Origin: Acanthacorydalis orientalis | Lineage: Eukaryota; Arthropoda; Insecta; Megaloptera; Corydalidae | Direction of reading: 5' to 3' | Assembly (NCBI GenBank): GCA_034766995.1 | Contig: CM068321.1 | Location: 9,271,026-9,335,025, forward strand | DNA: 64,000 bases | Part shown: positions 37,636-52,929 of the stretch, piece after piece | How positions within the stretch are numbered: position 1 is the stretch's first letter | Layout of the letters: the number at the start of each line of letters is the position of its first letter | Notes under the pieces: model-generated | Told to the model about the DNA's origin: nothing | Database searches by the model: none | What the model saw: only the letters and a program-made list of their open reading frames with translations | Position numbers and translations under genes: made by a program

Positions 37636-38383
37636 ATATAGGTATAAAAAGAAAGATAAAATACATATTAATACTTTGTAACAGCAAATTATTATTTATG
37701 TTTACACTAATACAACGGGTTACTTTATTTATTACGGGCAAAGTTAATTATGTTCTCATGTCATCGTCTATTAATTATTATATTCACTCCGATGAAGATC
37801 ACGCCAGGTATATAAAGAAAAATGTTTATGTTAATGAGATTGTTATTAACATATTGTAATATTATTTTAAGATTTTTATGCTAACCGTATCCGATGTTGA
37901 ATACAGTTCACTTTTACTAGCCATGAAATATCTACATAGTACTTAACATAATTATGTGCATGTTTTACATGAAATTAAACATCAAAAATTTAATTTGTTT
38001 TAAACCGAAATTTAGATATTTCTTAAAACAAGTTGTTCTTATTTGAATCTTTTTTGATTTTACATATTGCTATGAGTAAGCTCGTTTTTGTAATAGGGAC
38101 AATGTTTAAGTATATTGATAAAAAAATGACTGAAACAATATATTCGATATATATTTCTGAAATTCTAGAATAAATATAGTTTTGTATATAAATCGAAAGG
38201 TCTGTGATAACGTTAGTTAAATGTCAAATATTACAATAGATTTTTTTCAAGGTAAATTACTATTATTTTAATTGTATGTGTACTAGAACGCTATAAATGT
38301 AATAATATTTATATATTTTATAGTTAAGTGTAACTAAGTTGTTTTAGTTTTATGATTTTTATTAATAACGATTAAAATGTTTT
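36426..38383. other. Poxn intron DNA
   Basis: TA arrays lie at 36461-36507, 36899-36949 and 37574-37633. The stretch 37080-37570 is of more mixed composition (AACGATAGCCCAGTTATAGC) without recognised coding or transposon features. No gene is visible. Confidence 0.4.
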
Positions 38384-39137
38384 ATTAGATTGGTATTTCT
38401 TTTTGTTTCTGTCTAACCTCCTTATTGGTAACAGAAGATAATTTTTAATAACTGTCCAATTCTTTTACATAGATAAGAGGGATAGATAATTTTTATCCAT
38501 AAGTGGGATTTTTTGAATATGTATAAATTAGTATTAGATATAGGCTTTGTTATATAATGTAAAGATAAATGAAAATATCTATCTATCTATTAGATTAATA
38601 AAAATATAATTAATATAAGAGGTTTATGATCTTCAAAAATTCATATACATTTTTCTCAGCTAGCGGTTTTAAGTGGTCCAGAACTATTAAGTGACTAACG
38701 CCTAACTTTTGTACAAGCTCTCGAATTGTTGTGGGTAGTTCTGATTCAATTAACGCATTCAGTTGGTCGTTATGAACTGAAAAAGGACACCCACGATCTT
38801 CTTCACCTTCAAGGCTCTCGTCCCCAGTACGAAATTTTTGGAATCACTATTGGGCCGTATCTTAACAGTGCCCACACCAAAAGCATCATTTAGTTTACAA
38901 ACAGTTTCTGCTGCTTTACCACCCGTTTTTAATTCATACAAAAAAATTCTCTTCTTTGTTTCTTTTTCAACTTTAATTCAATAACCTCATTTGAAGCAAA
39001 ATTAATAATAAAACCAAAGTTGATGTTATCAAAATATAAACCGAAAAATACACAAAAAATGGTATTAACATGAATATGATAAAATTATACTAAAATTCAG
39101 AAAACAAAAACCGCAATTATTTTCGCACTAAACTAAT
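38384..39137 (-). mobile_element. Mariner derivative plus flank, composite copy Z
   Basis: Inverted relative to copies X and Y. 38384-38590 is the flank (TTTCTGTCTAACCTCCTTAT, then AAATTAGTATTAGATATAGG), and about 38591-39137 is the complete short mariner. The mariner has a minus-strand frame 38759-38941 reading MYELKTGGKAAETVCKLNDA, the first transposase HTH. The 5' terminus at 39137 reads, inverted, TTAGTTTAGTGCGAAAATAA. The catalytic half is missing. It shows that flank and mariner were copied as one unit. Confidence 0.8.
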
Positions 39138-39724
39138 AATTTACTTAAATATGATATTATTAACAAAAAAAAACACAGTTTTATTATTTTTAAAGTAAAG
39201 CCATTGATTAAAACTCATTAAATGTTAAAAACTGAATATTTTTCATGTAAGAAATGTTTGGTATAAAATATTTATTACTAAAAGCTGCTGTTTAGAGTGA
39301 GAATCAGAATTTTGAACGAATAATTTATGTACGGTAACGGTTTCTTCGACACTATCAATAAAAAAAAAAATTATGCAAGAAGTATCAAACTGCAGAATGG
39401 TATTTTAATAAGTTTTGTTTCTGTCTACCAATCGACCTCTATACAAATCACAATAAATTAAGACACACAGTCTAAGACAACAGGTAGGCTGAACTGTTGA
39501 AACGAAAACACATGTTTACATAAATCATAGATTTGCAATAGATTGGGGTTGATGTGGATATATGCCCGGACACAATCGTAAAAGTCTATAAAGTGGAATG
39601 GAGCGGTATGTTTAGAAGAAACGACGACTGTATGTTTATTTACAACTGAAAACATATAACTCAAAAGTTAATTTAGCGCGTGCTGAAAACGGCACGCAGG
39701 TGGGACCTGTCAGTGCGAATAATA

Positions 39725-39762
<38 letters not shown>

Positions 39763-39905
39763 TATATATGTATATATATATATGTTTTTGTGTGTAACGA
39801 TTTATACAGTTGAAGATATATCTTTTACAATTCATTGTTTAATAAAATTTTATATATTAACTGTAAATTTAAAATAAAATTTATATTCACATACACACAC
39901 TCCAA

Positions 39906-39972
<67 letters not shown>

Positions 39973-40532
39973 CAGTTAACAATATTTCTCTACAAAATTT
40001 TGCTATTTCAGAACTAATTAAATGGATCTCATTAATCAAGTAAAATTCTTTAATCATACATTTTATGTGATCTTTTTTACTATGAATATTATTATCCGCA
40101 ATATTATACTGAAATCACTAACTTTTGACAGACAGTGAACGCTCAGAATAGTATTTTCGATATTAAAACTTCCTTCTTTAGTTTATTTTCTACTAGTCAT
40201 TAGTTTGCTGTATATGTTTTGAGAGCCTGATTTTTTTGGGATATTTCAATCTACAAACTTGCTACTTTTTATTATCTAATTTAATGTACACATTTCTTTA
40301 TAAATACTAAATTAAATCAATGGTTTTTTAAAAAAAAAAGATTGTAAATATTTTACCAGTTGGAATATTTATTATTACTAAGATATAATTTAAATAAATA
40401 ATTTACTTTCTCTAGATACCAATATGTGTATATTAGTTTAAAAAATACTACTAATTGATGTCCATTAATTGATAATAAAAGTTTATTTAAGGATCGTAAA
40501 TAATAATTCTTAAATTAAAATTTACATTTCAG
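39138..40532. other. Poxn intron DNA
   Basis: AT-rich, with TA arrays at 39730-39785 and 39907-39972. No element was recognised. The acceptor TTACATTTCAG ends at 40532. Confidence 0.45.
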
Positions 40533-41290
40533 ATACGCCATCGTATCCCCATAAACCACTCACAACAAGATTATCATTCTTTTCGCCGCATCACCCAATC
40601 GCCGGACTCCCGTTCGTTCCTGTGACGAATCTACCAAGCAATACCGATCCTTCGCCAGCGCACGCGTACACAGCAACAAGTCGACTAGCCGCTCTGCACC
40701 AACAACTACATATTGCTACATCGACGGTATCGTTACCCGGAAGTCATCATCCGGTACAGAAAACATCCCCTTGGTCCGGTCTGATGATACCATGCCACCG
40801 ACCACCGTATTTCGCATATCCGCCGTCCAGTAACACACTCGATGGATTTGTTAGCCGCGCACAAGAGATAACAGCGCGAGATCAACAACAAAACGTTAAC
40901 ACATCATCAAACCAAAACTGTCATTCGGCAAGCGACGACTCGAATTCAGAAAAGAGTGAAATCGAAGATCAGGAATCGCAAGAGAACGTTTCGGTTACTA
41001 TAAGTGATAAGCCACGAACGCCTGAACAACAACAACAGAAGAAAAGAAACCCGTACTCGATCGAAGAACTATTGAAGAAACCAGAGAAGAAACGATCTCG
41101 ATTACAATTGGATATTAGTCAAGGTTCCAGTTTCATACCACCGCCGCCTCAGCAACCGTGCGATCTTCTTTGTGAAAAGAGTTGCTCTTCTTGTAACGTA
41201 CAGTCGAATTTAGTTCCATCCTCAACAGCAGATATCGTGAATACTGAGTTCGTTATATCGAAAAAACATGCCGAGAACAGTTCGATTTAA
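40533..41290 (+). CDS. Poxn: Pox neuro, last coding exon (C-terminal region)
   Basis: Joins in phase 1 to 36067 (G+AT gives Asp) and encodes 252 residues to the TAA at 41288-41290. There is no homeodomain and no octapeptide, as expected for Poxn. The stretch 40622-40860 is Pro/Ser/His-rich (LAALHQQLHIATSTVSLPGS). A Ser/Glu-rich acidic stretch follows (SASDDSNSEKSEIEDQESQE), then a Gln run. The most diagnostic part is KRNPYSIEELLKKPEKK near 41043-41093, a motif I know from the Poxn C-terminus. It is followed by a Pro run, a Cys cluster (CDLLCEKSCSSC) and a terminal NSSI. The visible protein totals 412 residues plus the missing first exon, close to fly Poxn. Good start-to-stop coding continuity and no frameshifts indicate an active gene. 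Confidence 0.95.
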
Positions 41291-41640
41291 ATGTACACGG
41301 AAGTGAATGATATATTTTTACTAACTCTAGACATAATCAAATAGTGCATGTATATACCTTTAAGCAATTTAAAACGGATTACATGAATCGTTAACATCGA
41401 TTAAACAGAGAGAAGAAAAGAAGAAGAAACATATCCGATTAAAATATGAACAATAAATATTTTATAGTAAATATACTTGTGAATTATATATAGTCATACG
41501 TTGTTGTGAGAATTGTTAATGATCATTATAAGATTGCCATATAAATATATATAAAAATATAAATAAAACGATACACAATACATTTATTACTCATATATTT
41601 CATTCGACGTTTATTTTTTCAAGTAACTATTGTTTTATAT
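41291..41640 (+). promoter_or_regulatory. Poxn 3' UTR with candidate polyadenylation signals
   Basis: AATAAA hexamers occur at 41452-41457 and 41562-41567, 160 and 270 bases after the stop, in AT-rich DNA. Either could end the transcript. Confidence 0.5.
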
Positions 41641-42739
41641 CTTTTTATGGTATCATTATGTCTCCCTGCGTCTTATATTCGTTTTTAAATCTATTTTTTA
41701 AGACATAACCTTCAATTTCTTCAAAATAAAATTTACACATTTTTTTTAAAGATAAATTACAAAATAATGTATAGTTTTTAAATAGTGCTTTACCTCCTAT
41801 TCTAATCATTCTGTATAATATTAATGAATAGTTTATTCGTGAAAAAATAGTTTTGTTTAAAAAATAAATAAATTCAAAATTCAATTTTATAACATAATTC
41901 TTAATATTTTACTTTTTATTTGAAAATACAAGATTACACAAATTGAATAAATGACAAGAGATTTCGATCTAACTTCATTTCCACTCTAATATTACCATAG
42001 AAAAATAATATATTGTTGATAAAAATAAAATGCTGAACGCATGAAAAATATAAACATATATAAATAAATCCAATGTGACAAAAAATAGTTTACAATCTGC
42101 AGAACTGCAATACAATCTATAATATGGTTAAGAATAATCAAAATATATATAATTTTTATTCGTATTACTTTAAGAATAAATATGTTCGAATAAATTAAAC
42201 GAAATTCGATCAAAATAGTTATTACAGAAGTTTGTATTGATGTTAAAAATTCGATTTAATATTGTTTATTTTGAAAGCTAAGTTTAAATGTTGTCAATTA
42301 ATATCAACATAAAAAATAGATTTGTTTATCTACAAAACTGAGCTTTTTTAAAGAAAATATTTTTTTTATATAAATAAATACTTAAATATTAAATATAATA
42401 AAAAAAATAATAAACGGCCTTAATATTCATTGGTATATTATATTTTCAACATATTAATATTTGGTGAATGGCAGGTTCCCCAACTGTTGACTAATTGAGA
42501 GTGGAACCGAGTTCGCGAACCGAACAGTGAATCAAATGATGAATTCGCGAAAATCAATTCAAACAAGAATGTTATTCTGTTCGCACTGCATACTTGTCAA
42601 AATATTATTAATATATAAAGTTATTTTGAATTGATATAAATCGTTAAATAGCCCTTAATATTACATTATTCTAGATAATACTACATTTATATGCATCCAT
42701 GATGTTATAGAAATAGCAAAATATAATTTTATTAAAATT
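41641..42739. other. AT-rich intergenic DNA
   Basis: Nothing recognised. Confidence 0.5.
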
Positions 42740-43550
42740 ACGGGGTTCGTTTGATAAGTATGGTAAAAAAAACTTATTAATCACAGTTTTTTTGGGAAAA
42801 AATCGATTTTTTTCTCAACATAGACTCGATTGATGACTGTACAGTTGGTCCAGCGAGTCTGAAAAATACACATTGATGGCGGCAATGAAATCCTCATTCG
42901 ATGAGAATTGCTTGCCAGCGAGACAAATTTTCAAGTTTGAGAAGTCACACGGAACCAAGTCCGGAGAACAGGGTGGATAAGGAATCAATTCGAACCCTAA
43001 TTCGTGTAATTTTGCCATTGCGATGGTCGATTTGTGGGATAACGCGTTGTTCTGGTGAAAGAGAACTGTTTGTGAGCCAATCTTAGCTGTTTTTGTTTCA
43101 TCTCTTCTTCTAAACGGTCCAGTAGTGTTGTATAATAGGCTACTGGTATCGTTTTTTCCTTCGTTAAGTAGTCGATAAGGATGATTCCTTATGAATCTTA
43201 AAAAACAGTCGCCGTCACGTTCCTAACCGATAAAACAATCTTCATCTTCTTCGGCGCACTTTTACCAGTCGTTGTCAACAGCTTTGACTGCTGCTTCGAC
43301 TCAGGTGTGTAGTGGTGGATCCATGTTTCATCCACAGTGACAAATCGACGCAAAAGGCCTGCTCTTTTTTCCATTTTGCGACAACTGCTACAATGTTCAC
43401 TTTAAATATCTATAGAACGTGAACAACGCGTTGCTTCTAGCTGAAATTTCGTTTATGCTAGTTTAAAAAGTGACACTTGATATCTGTGACGTTACCAAAT
43501 GAATAGTGACACCATATCATAGGACTCTACCAAACTTTTCAAACGACCCA
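42740..43550 (-). mobile_element. Mariner type 2, catalytic half only, second copy
   Basis: The termini match the copy at 20985 (GGTTCGTTTGATAAGTATGG and, inverted, TGGGTCGTTTGAAAAGTTTG). On the minus strand an ATG near 43374 is followed by KRAGLLRRFVTVDETWIHHY, so the start context is joined in frame to the middle of the transposase; the first catalytic Asp (VTVDETW) is present. A later frame 42815-43018 reads KLHELGFELIPYPPCSPDLV then PCDF, with the third Asp retained, and ends before the usual terminus. Frameshifts separate these parts. The missing N-terminal DNA-binding region is the same as in the other copy, so the deletion predates their spread. Confidence 0.85.
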
Positions 43551-44735
43551 TGTATATATATTTTAAATTTCATTCCTTAATCATAAAATAAATTCTTTAA
43601 TTCTGCATCGCATTTTGAAATACAACATTATTTTTAAAGAAGTGATCTTCAGTATTCACAAAAATATTAATTGCATTTTATATACAGAAAAATCTTAAAT
43701 TGTAACATAAAAATGTGTTTCAAATTGATAAATATTTGTTCACATTCGTTTTACAACATCCGAGTCAATTTTATATTTTTATATTTGTATTATATATTTA
43801 GAATTTTAAAAGTGGCTCTGAATATGGTTTTACTATTACATAAAATATCAATTAAATATCACATTTCAATTACTTATTTCAAATACTTATTTCAAATACT
43901 TATTTCAATTATTAAGCAACCCTCATAACATTATATTATAGTTAAAATAACTTTAAAACTACAATATCTATGTTCAATAAAAAAGAGTGCACTGAAGATC
44001 AAAAATATTCCATATATACAATCATACAATTAACATATTATTCATTCTTCCTTATATTTTAAATCATAATACAGCTATAACATTGCAAAATTTTATAACT
44101 GTAAAAAAATGTTGTAACTAAATTCAGTTTCACAAACCAATCACGAAAAATAATCAAAAATGATCAATGACAATTCATTGAGCATTATGTGTGAAATAAG
44201 ATATTATGTATGAATTAAAACTTCAATACTATTTTAAAACCGAACCATTAACGAAGTCTTAGCAAACTTTTTACGAATCTATAACTATTTATGGTGAAAA
44301 GTGCTCAGTTATGTTGATGTAGGATATTGGCGAAAAACTTGCAAACAAGTTTATTTCAGTACATTTATTTTTCTATATATTCACTGTATTCAAAATATCT
44401 AACATTTCAAATGATAAATAAGTTATAGAAAAATGAAATTTAAATATATGTGTCTATATAGAGACAGAAAAAGAGGGACAGAATATAATTTGATATCATA
44501 TAAATTAATAAATGTATTTGTTAACGCTAGACTCAGAAACAAAGTAACCCAGAAAGTTGAAATTTGATTTACATATTTAAAAACTTCTCTTTGTGTTCCC
44601 TCGTTATACCTTGCATTTTAATTTAAAGATCTGTTTTTATTCTTTGAAAGTAAGTTCAATCGATCCAGTTGTTTATATAATTGAATTTTTAATTTTTTTA
44701 AAACTAATATACGACCTAATAAGTCTTCTTTCTAC
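43551..44735. other. AT-rich intergenic DNA
   Basis: Nothing recognised. A minor tandem TTTCAAATACTTA-type repeat lies near 43865-43915. Confidence 0.45.
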
Positions 44736-44875
44736 AGGATCAGCTGTAAATCTGTTTTCAGCAACCGGTTTCAGCAGGTGTTCCATCTTCGAGTGGGTTT
44801 TGAAGACTGTCAAGAAATACAGTCTTTAAAATCCACCTGAAATAAGTCGCAGAATACAGAATTGCATCTGATCCT
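44736..44875. repeat. Fold-back repeat family, copy B (140 bp)
   Basis: It starts AGGATCAG and ends CTGATCCT. The centre is a strong hairpin, GTGGGTTTTGAAGACTGT, an 8-nt loop and ACAGTCTTTAAAATCCAC. The left arm has an extra block (CAGCAGGTGTTCCATCTT) missing from the right arm. That block matches copy C (TTAGCACGTGTACCAATCTT), which joins this element to the family. A mariner derivative begins 27 bp later. Confidence 0.7.
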
Positions 44876-44902
44876 TAAGGAGCACGGCCTTGAAGACAAC
44901 AT

Positions 44903-45656
44903 ATTAGGTTGGTAGGAAAATAGTTGCGGTTTTTATCTTCTGAATTCTAGGCTTATTTTTTTCAAAGAACGTGTCATTTCACCGTGTTCATATTAATATC
45001 ATTTTAAAGTGCATTTTTCGGTCTGTATTCTGGTAATATCGACTTTGATTTTATTATTAATTTTGGTTCAAATTGGGATAATGAATCAAAGATGGAGAAG
45101 AAACAAATAAGAGCAATTTTTTGTATGAGTTCAAAAGGGTGATAAAGCAGCAGCAACTGTTCGTAAACCAAACGATGCTTTTGTTATGGATACTGTTAAA
45201 GATAGCGCACATTAGGACGGATTGCATCGTTGCGGATCGGTGAAAAATCCGCCTGCCAACCGATTCCAACGCGCTGTGGTTCGACCCGCCTCGGCAGTGT
45301 GTGCGATGGCACATATAAAATGTATGAAAGCGACATGTGCAGATTTTTGCGAAACGATGCAATTCGTCTTAAGCTATCTAGCCTTTATGGAACGTACGGT
45401 TTAATGGTTGTTCTAAAAATTTCGTGCTGAGTACGAGATCATTGAACAAGAAAATATTGCAGGCGTCCTTTTTCAATTCATAACGACGAACTGAAGGAGT
45501 TAGTTGAATCAGAACCATACACAACAATTCGAGATCTTGCACAAAAGTGAAGCGTTAGTCAACCAACAACTCTTGACCACTTAAAACCACTTAAATTAAA
45601 AAAGTTATAGGAATTTGAAGGTTATAAACCGCAGCTATTTTTCTACCAATCAAATA
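44903..45656 (+). mobile_element. Short mariner derivative with an insertion
   Basis: Starts TTAGGTTGGTAGGAAAATAG and ends in the inverted terminus ACCAATCAAATA. The plus strand reads the transposase start with frameshifts (after ATGGAGAAGAAACAAATAAG) and the DNA-binding region. The element then reaches the 3' end, without a catalytic half. Compared with its relatives it carries about 200 extra G+C-rich bases between about 45203 and 45400, which account for the length of 754 bp. Confidence 0.82.
45213..45371. mobile_element. G+C-rich fold-back insert inside the mariner
   Basis: The arm TAGGACGGATTGCATCGTTG (45213) is inverted at 45348-45371 as TGCGAAACGATGCAATTCGT. The interior is about half G+C, with CGCGCTGTGGTTCGACCCGC, a B-box-like word. 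It interrupts a mariner and is thus younger than it. No transposase is encoded, and the family is unknown to me. Confidence 0.6.
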
Positions 45657-46455
45657 CTACCGGGGTCACAGGCATAAAATATTATATTTTTAATTACAAA
45701 ATAAAAAGTTGAAAATTTTATATAAAAATGAATACAGTTTAAAATGACTTAAGTCTCGACAGAGGATAACCTATTGCTAGAATAAACATATAAACGTAAA
45801 ATACTAATTAATTCCATTGATCAATAAATAATTTTACTAATTTGTTGCATTGAAAAACGTTTGTTCAACACATGATATCATTATAACATTTAAATTTCAT
45901 TTTCAAACATCAACGCAGTAGCATAGAAATCAAGATTGATTTTTATAAACTAACTTTAAAAAATATACATGATTGTCTGCTTAAAAAATTAACTCCAATT
46001 TAAATTCTTCATTATTTCAAAGTTATATTTAAGAACGTACTCTCTGTAATCAATATCAGGTACCTCACAAATGTCGAAATTAAATTTAACGATTCTTATA
46101 AAGAATAATAATACAGTATTGTATTATTTTATGGCGTACAGAAAATATTCACCCCAGACAAACAATTCCGCGGCATTTTACACAACAATACGATATTCCA
46201 CACGGTCAAGGTTTATTTTCCCGTGCGTAAAACAAAAATCATTAAGGCCATATAGGTGTACATTTATTAGCTATTTAATATTATGTAGTGTGAAACCTGC
46301 TAAACGTAATGCAAAGGTGTACATTTTAATTGCTAATATACGTATATCTCTCAGTTTAATAGCGTTAAGAAATAAGAATAAAAAATACTTTTACGTTGCG
46401 CATGCAATAAAAGCTATGTCCATGCCAGCAATTCACACACACAACACATACATAT

Positions 46456-46526
<71 letters not shown>

Positions 46527-47179
46527 TGTGTTCGTGAATAGTGTTCATGCCTGTAGAAATAAAACATAATTAACGCCCATTTTGTGTAAATTGCGTACGG
46601 ATAAGGTGAATAAGACATAAAGTAATTTGAAAATAATGTAATATCTTAATTATAAACGATGTCGTAAAAGTATTTATTTGTTATATAAAAAGATAATGTG
46701 CATGGTAAAACTTAATAGGTATTCGTAGATTCATTAGATTAAAAATTTTGTACAAAATTCATAAACCATGCACTTTTTATCGACGCAGCTGTGAAAATTT
46801 TAGCGACACATGAAAATGTACCAAGAGAGTATTTTCATATTTAAATAGTAATATTACAAATACACAATTGATCACAGAAGTACCGCGACACGTTTATATA
46901 ATTTTATATGAAAAATAGATTTTTATACAGGAAAAAGATTGAATTATTCATTAACTCACTTCACAGTATTATACGTTAAAATCGGAACAAGTAAATGAAT
47001 TTAGAAAAAAGTACACCTATCTAGTTTAATATATAACATAAAACAGGCAAAGTATCCTGCTACTAAGAATATAATCTAAAACATAAATTAAATTAAATTA
47101 ATTAATGTCTACTTTTAATTTTAAAATACTTTTTAAATGATTAGCTTTTAATGAATTCATTTAGTTTTAAATTTTCAAC
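45657..47179. other. Intergenic DNA
   Basis: A 156-codon frame at 46071-46541 ends in a TA array (46437-46520) and shows no homology. The segment 46060-46440 is somewhat less AT-rich and may be conserved non-coding DNA. Nothing else is seen. Confidence 0.35.
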
Positions 47180-47650
47180 ATCATCATTTTTTAAGAGTTT
47201 TCTCTTCCATTTGCCTTGTTTATCAACTGTTCATACCTGAACACATGTGGAATTCTGTTTTCTTCGCGTTATTTAATAAACTTTTACACTCAACCACTTT
47301 CATAAATACTTCTCCGTTCGTCATTCTATACACCCATCTGATTTTAAATATTTTTCTGTAGTACTAATACCAAATCTCTGAATCTCTTTTTAACAGTCAA
47401 TTTTGTCCAAGTCTCTCTTATATACAAAACTCTTCTCTAAACTTGTATTTTCATCAATCTTTTAGTTCTTAAAAATGAATTTTGTTGGATACAAATAACT
47501 TCCCCTTTTTATTAAATGAATTCTTTTATTGACTAACTAACCAATTAACAATGTTACCATCTAGCTAGTCTTTCTGAATAAGTTAATTCTTTCGCTGATT
47601 TCAGGTTTTTTACCAACCTTCACCTGTTTCTGATTCTTTTTATACCTGTA
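47180..47650 (-). pseudogene. Non-LTR retrotransposon reverse transcriptase C-terminal relic
   Basis: Minus-strand translation, with frame changes, gives GEVICIQQNSFLRTKRLMKI, then ETWTKLTVKKRF, YYRKIFKIRWVYRMTNGEVF and VVECKSLLNNAKKTEF. These correspond to the LINE signature order: KRL.K, GSETWTLT, a Y..RILKI.W segment, R.TNEEV and SLLN.IKRRK, near the end of the reverse transcriptase. Several stops and shifts show it is old. Flanks are AT-rich, and no 5' part is present. Confidence 0.65.
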
Positions 47651-50789
<3,139 letters not shown>

Positions 50790-51107
50790 GAAAAAGAGAG
50801 AAAGTACTCTTAAACAATTCAATTGTACTTTTGAATTATTTGTCAAATACTCTTATTTATATGAATATTTATTTATTTATATTTCCCCTCTCAATTATAG
50901 TGAACAGTTTGTGACACGTCGTGAAAACTCTGCATATGAGTAAAATATTTTTAGTTTTGAGCAAATAACATGCTTATCATATCAAATACTTCTAATATAT
51001 TTAGAAATTTTTAGCAGATCGAACATGTCTAAGTAAGACATCTAATATGTCTAAAACACACAAATCTTATCTGTGTTTGTCGTCTGTTTCTCATCCATTT
51101 CTATGTA

Positions 51108-51658
51108 TTAGATTGGTAGAAAAGTAATTGCGGTTTATGATCTTCAAATTCATATACATTTTTCTCTTTTTTAATTTTATTAGATGTTTTAAGTGATCGG
51201 GAACTAGTGGATGACTAACGCCTATCTTTTAAGCAAGCTCTCGAATTGTGAGTGACCTTAATTCAAATAACACATTTAGTTGGTCATTACGAGCTGAAGA
51301 AGGATTCCCGAAACCTTCTTCATTTTCAACGCTCTCGTCCCCAGCACGAAATTTTGGAACCACCATTACACCCTCATCAGTACCCAAACTTACAAGCAGT
51401 TTCTGCTGCTTTGCCACCCGTTTTGAACTCATACAAAAAAGATTGCTCTCATTTTCTTCTCTTCCATCTGTAATTCAATTGTCCAATTTGAAGCAAAATT
51501 AACAATAAAACCCAAGTCGATGTTATCAAAATACAGACTGAAAAATACACTTTAAAATGATATTAACATGAACACGATGAAATGACACTTTCACTGAACA
51601 AAATTAAGGTTAGAATTCAGAAAAAAAAAACAGCAATTATTTTTCTATCGACCTAATA
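51108..51658 (-). mobile_element. Short mariner derivative (551 bp)
   Basis: The ends read TTAGATTGGTAGAAAAGTAA and, inverted, TAGGTCGATAGAAAAATAAT. The minus-strand frame 51229-51432 covers a broken HTH region: KRVAKQQKLLVSLGTDEGV is the AKAAETARKLGTDEG-like part, read with shifts. The catalytic part is absent, as in the other members. Confidence 0.83.
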
Positions 51659-51739
51659 CATTCAAGTGTCTTATCACAGCATTCGATGATAGTGGAAAGT
51701 CAAAAAATAAAAGACATTTAAGAAATAAAAAATCTTTAT

Positions 51740-51860
51740 TTTTCTTAAACCCGTTCATTTTTATGAATTTGATTTTTCTACATAATCTTTTCTATCTTCT
51801 ATGCACTTAATCCAACGTTCAGTATGGTTCTAGATTCTGTCCTGAAAGAAACCCTTTTGG
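51740..51860 (-). pseudogene. Mariner transposase C-terminal fragment
   Basis: The minus strand reads KGFFQDRI, a stop, then NHTERWIKCIEDRKDYVEKS. This is the RWxKCI...YVEK ending of a mariner transposase of the same broad type as the element at 20985. It starts about 80 bp after the short mariner above. Confidence 0.6.
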
Positions 51861-52637
51861 ACTCCTGTACATTCACACTTGAACCGTATTACTCAAATAA
51901 ATAATAAACAAATCAGTAAATTCACTATCTAGGTTTTAAACTCCTGATCATTCGCAATCTCGTATCTCTGACTGCATCTAGTGATTTTCACTTTTTTAGG
52001 CCATTCAAAGAATAGTTTCTTTCTGACAAGAAGATTATTAACATGACAAAAAAATGGCTAAACAAGAAACTAAAAAGTTTCTTCTAGGACTGTATCCAAA
52101 AACTCACTAAGAGTTAGACAAAATGCATGGAATTTGGGAGGGAGTATATGAGTAAATAACGCAATAGACCAATCCTGTATTCAGAATAAGAGACTTTTAT
52201 TTCTTAAATATCTTTCACTTTTCCACTTACCCTCTTACTTATGAAACTATAGCCAATGGACACTTAATGATATATAGAAAAGTAACACATAAGGAGACCT
52301 ACGACATTTACTTCATCAAGGTTCACGACGTTTGCTGATTTATGAATTCGTTGTCTGCATTGTTCAGAATACGACGAGCTGAATATCCAGGACGAGACTA
52401 GACTTTTATTTGTTCCTGCACTATGATTAAAATACTTATCAATTGATTTTATAAACAATATTATATTGCATTCTATCCTTCTATTTTTCATATTAACCAA
52501 GTACTCAATTAATAGCTGTATGCAATAATCGGCAATCCAGTTCAAAATCAAGAAATTACTATATTAAAGACATTTCCACTATGGCCATCGTAATTACCTG
52601 TTATAGTAGAAAATTACCGGATGATACATATTTACCG

Positions 52638-52692
<55 letters not shown>

Positions 52693-52929
52693 TTTATGAC
52701 GCTCTGAGTCAAACTAACATTAAAACATTTAATGCGGAAGTCATGAAAACCAGTAAAAGAGTTTTAACTATAATAATCGTTTACTGTAATTATAACGAAC
52801 CCGTTTTGTATTCGTGAATGTGTGTTATTTCTGCAATATATCTCAAAATATAAACTATTATTTTAATTAGTTATTGTAGTTTAATAAAATAACTGACATT
52901 AATAAATTAGAAGCTATTGAAAGTATAAG
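51861..52929. other. Intergenic DNA
   Basis: A TA array at 52639-52689; otherwise nothing recognised. Confidence 0.45.

Noticed and set aside
45057..45430. Frames on both strands within the short mariner
   Set aside because: They arise from the G+C-rich fold-back insert and the broken transposase, not from a gene.
46071..46541. 156-codon frame downstream of Poxn
   Set aside because: It runs into a TA microsatellite, lacks a recognised domain, and has no matching splice or start context.
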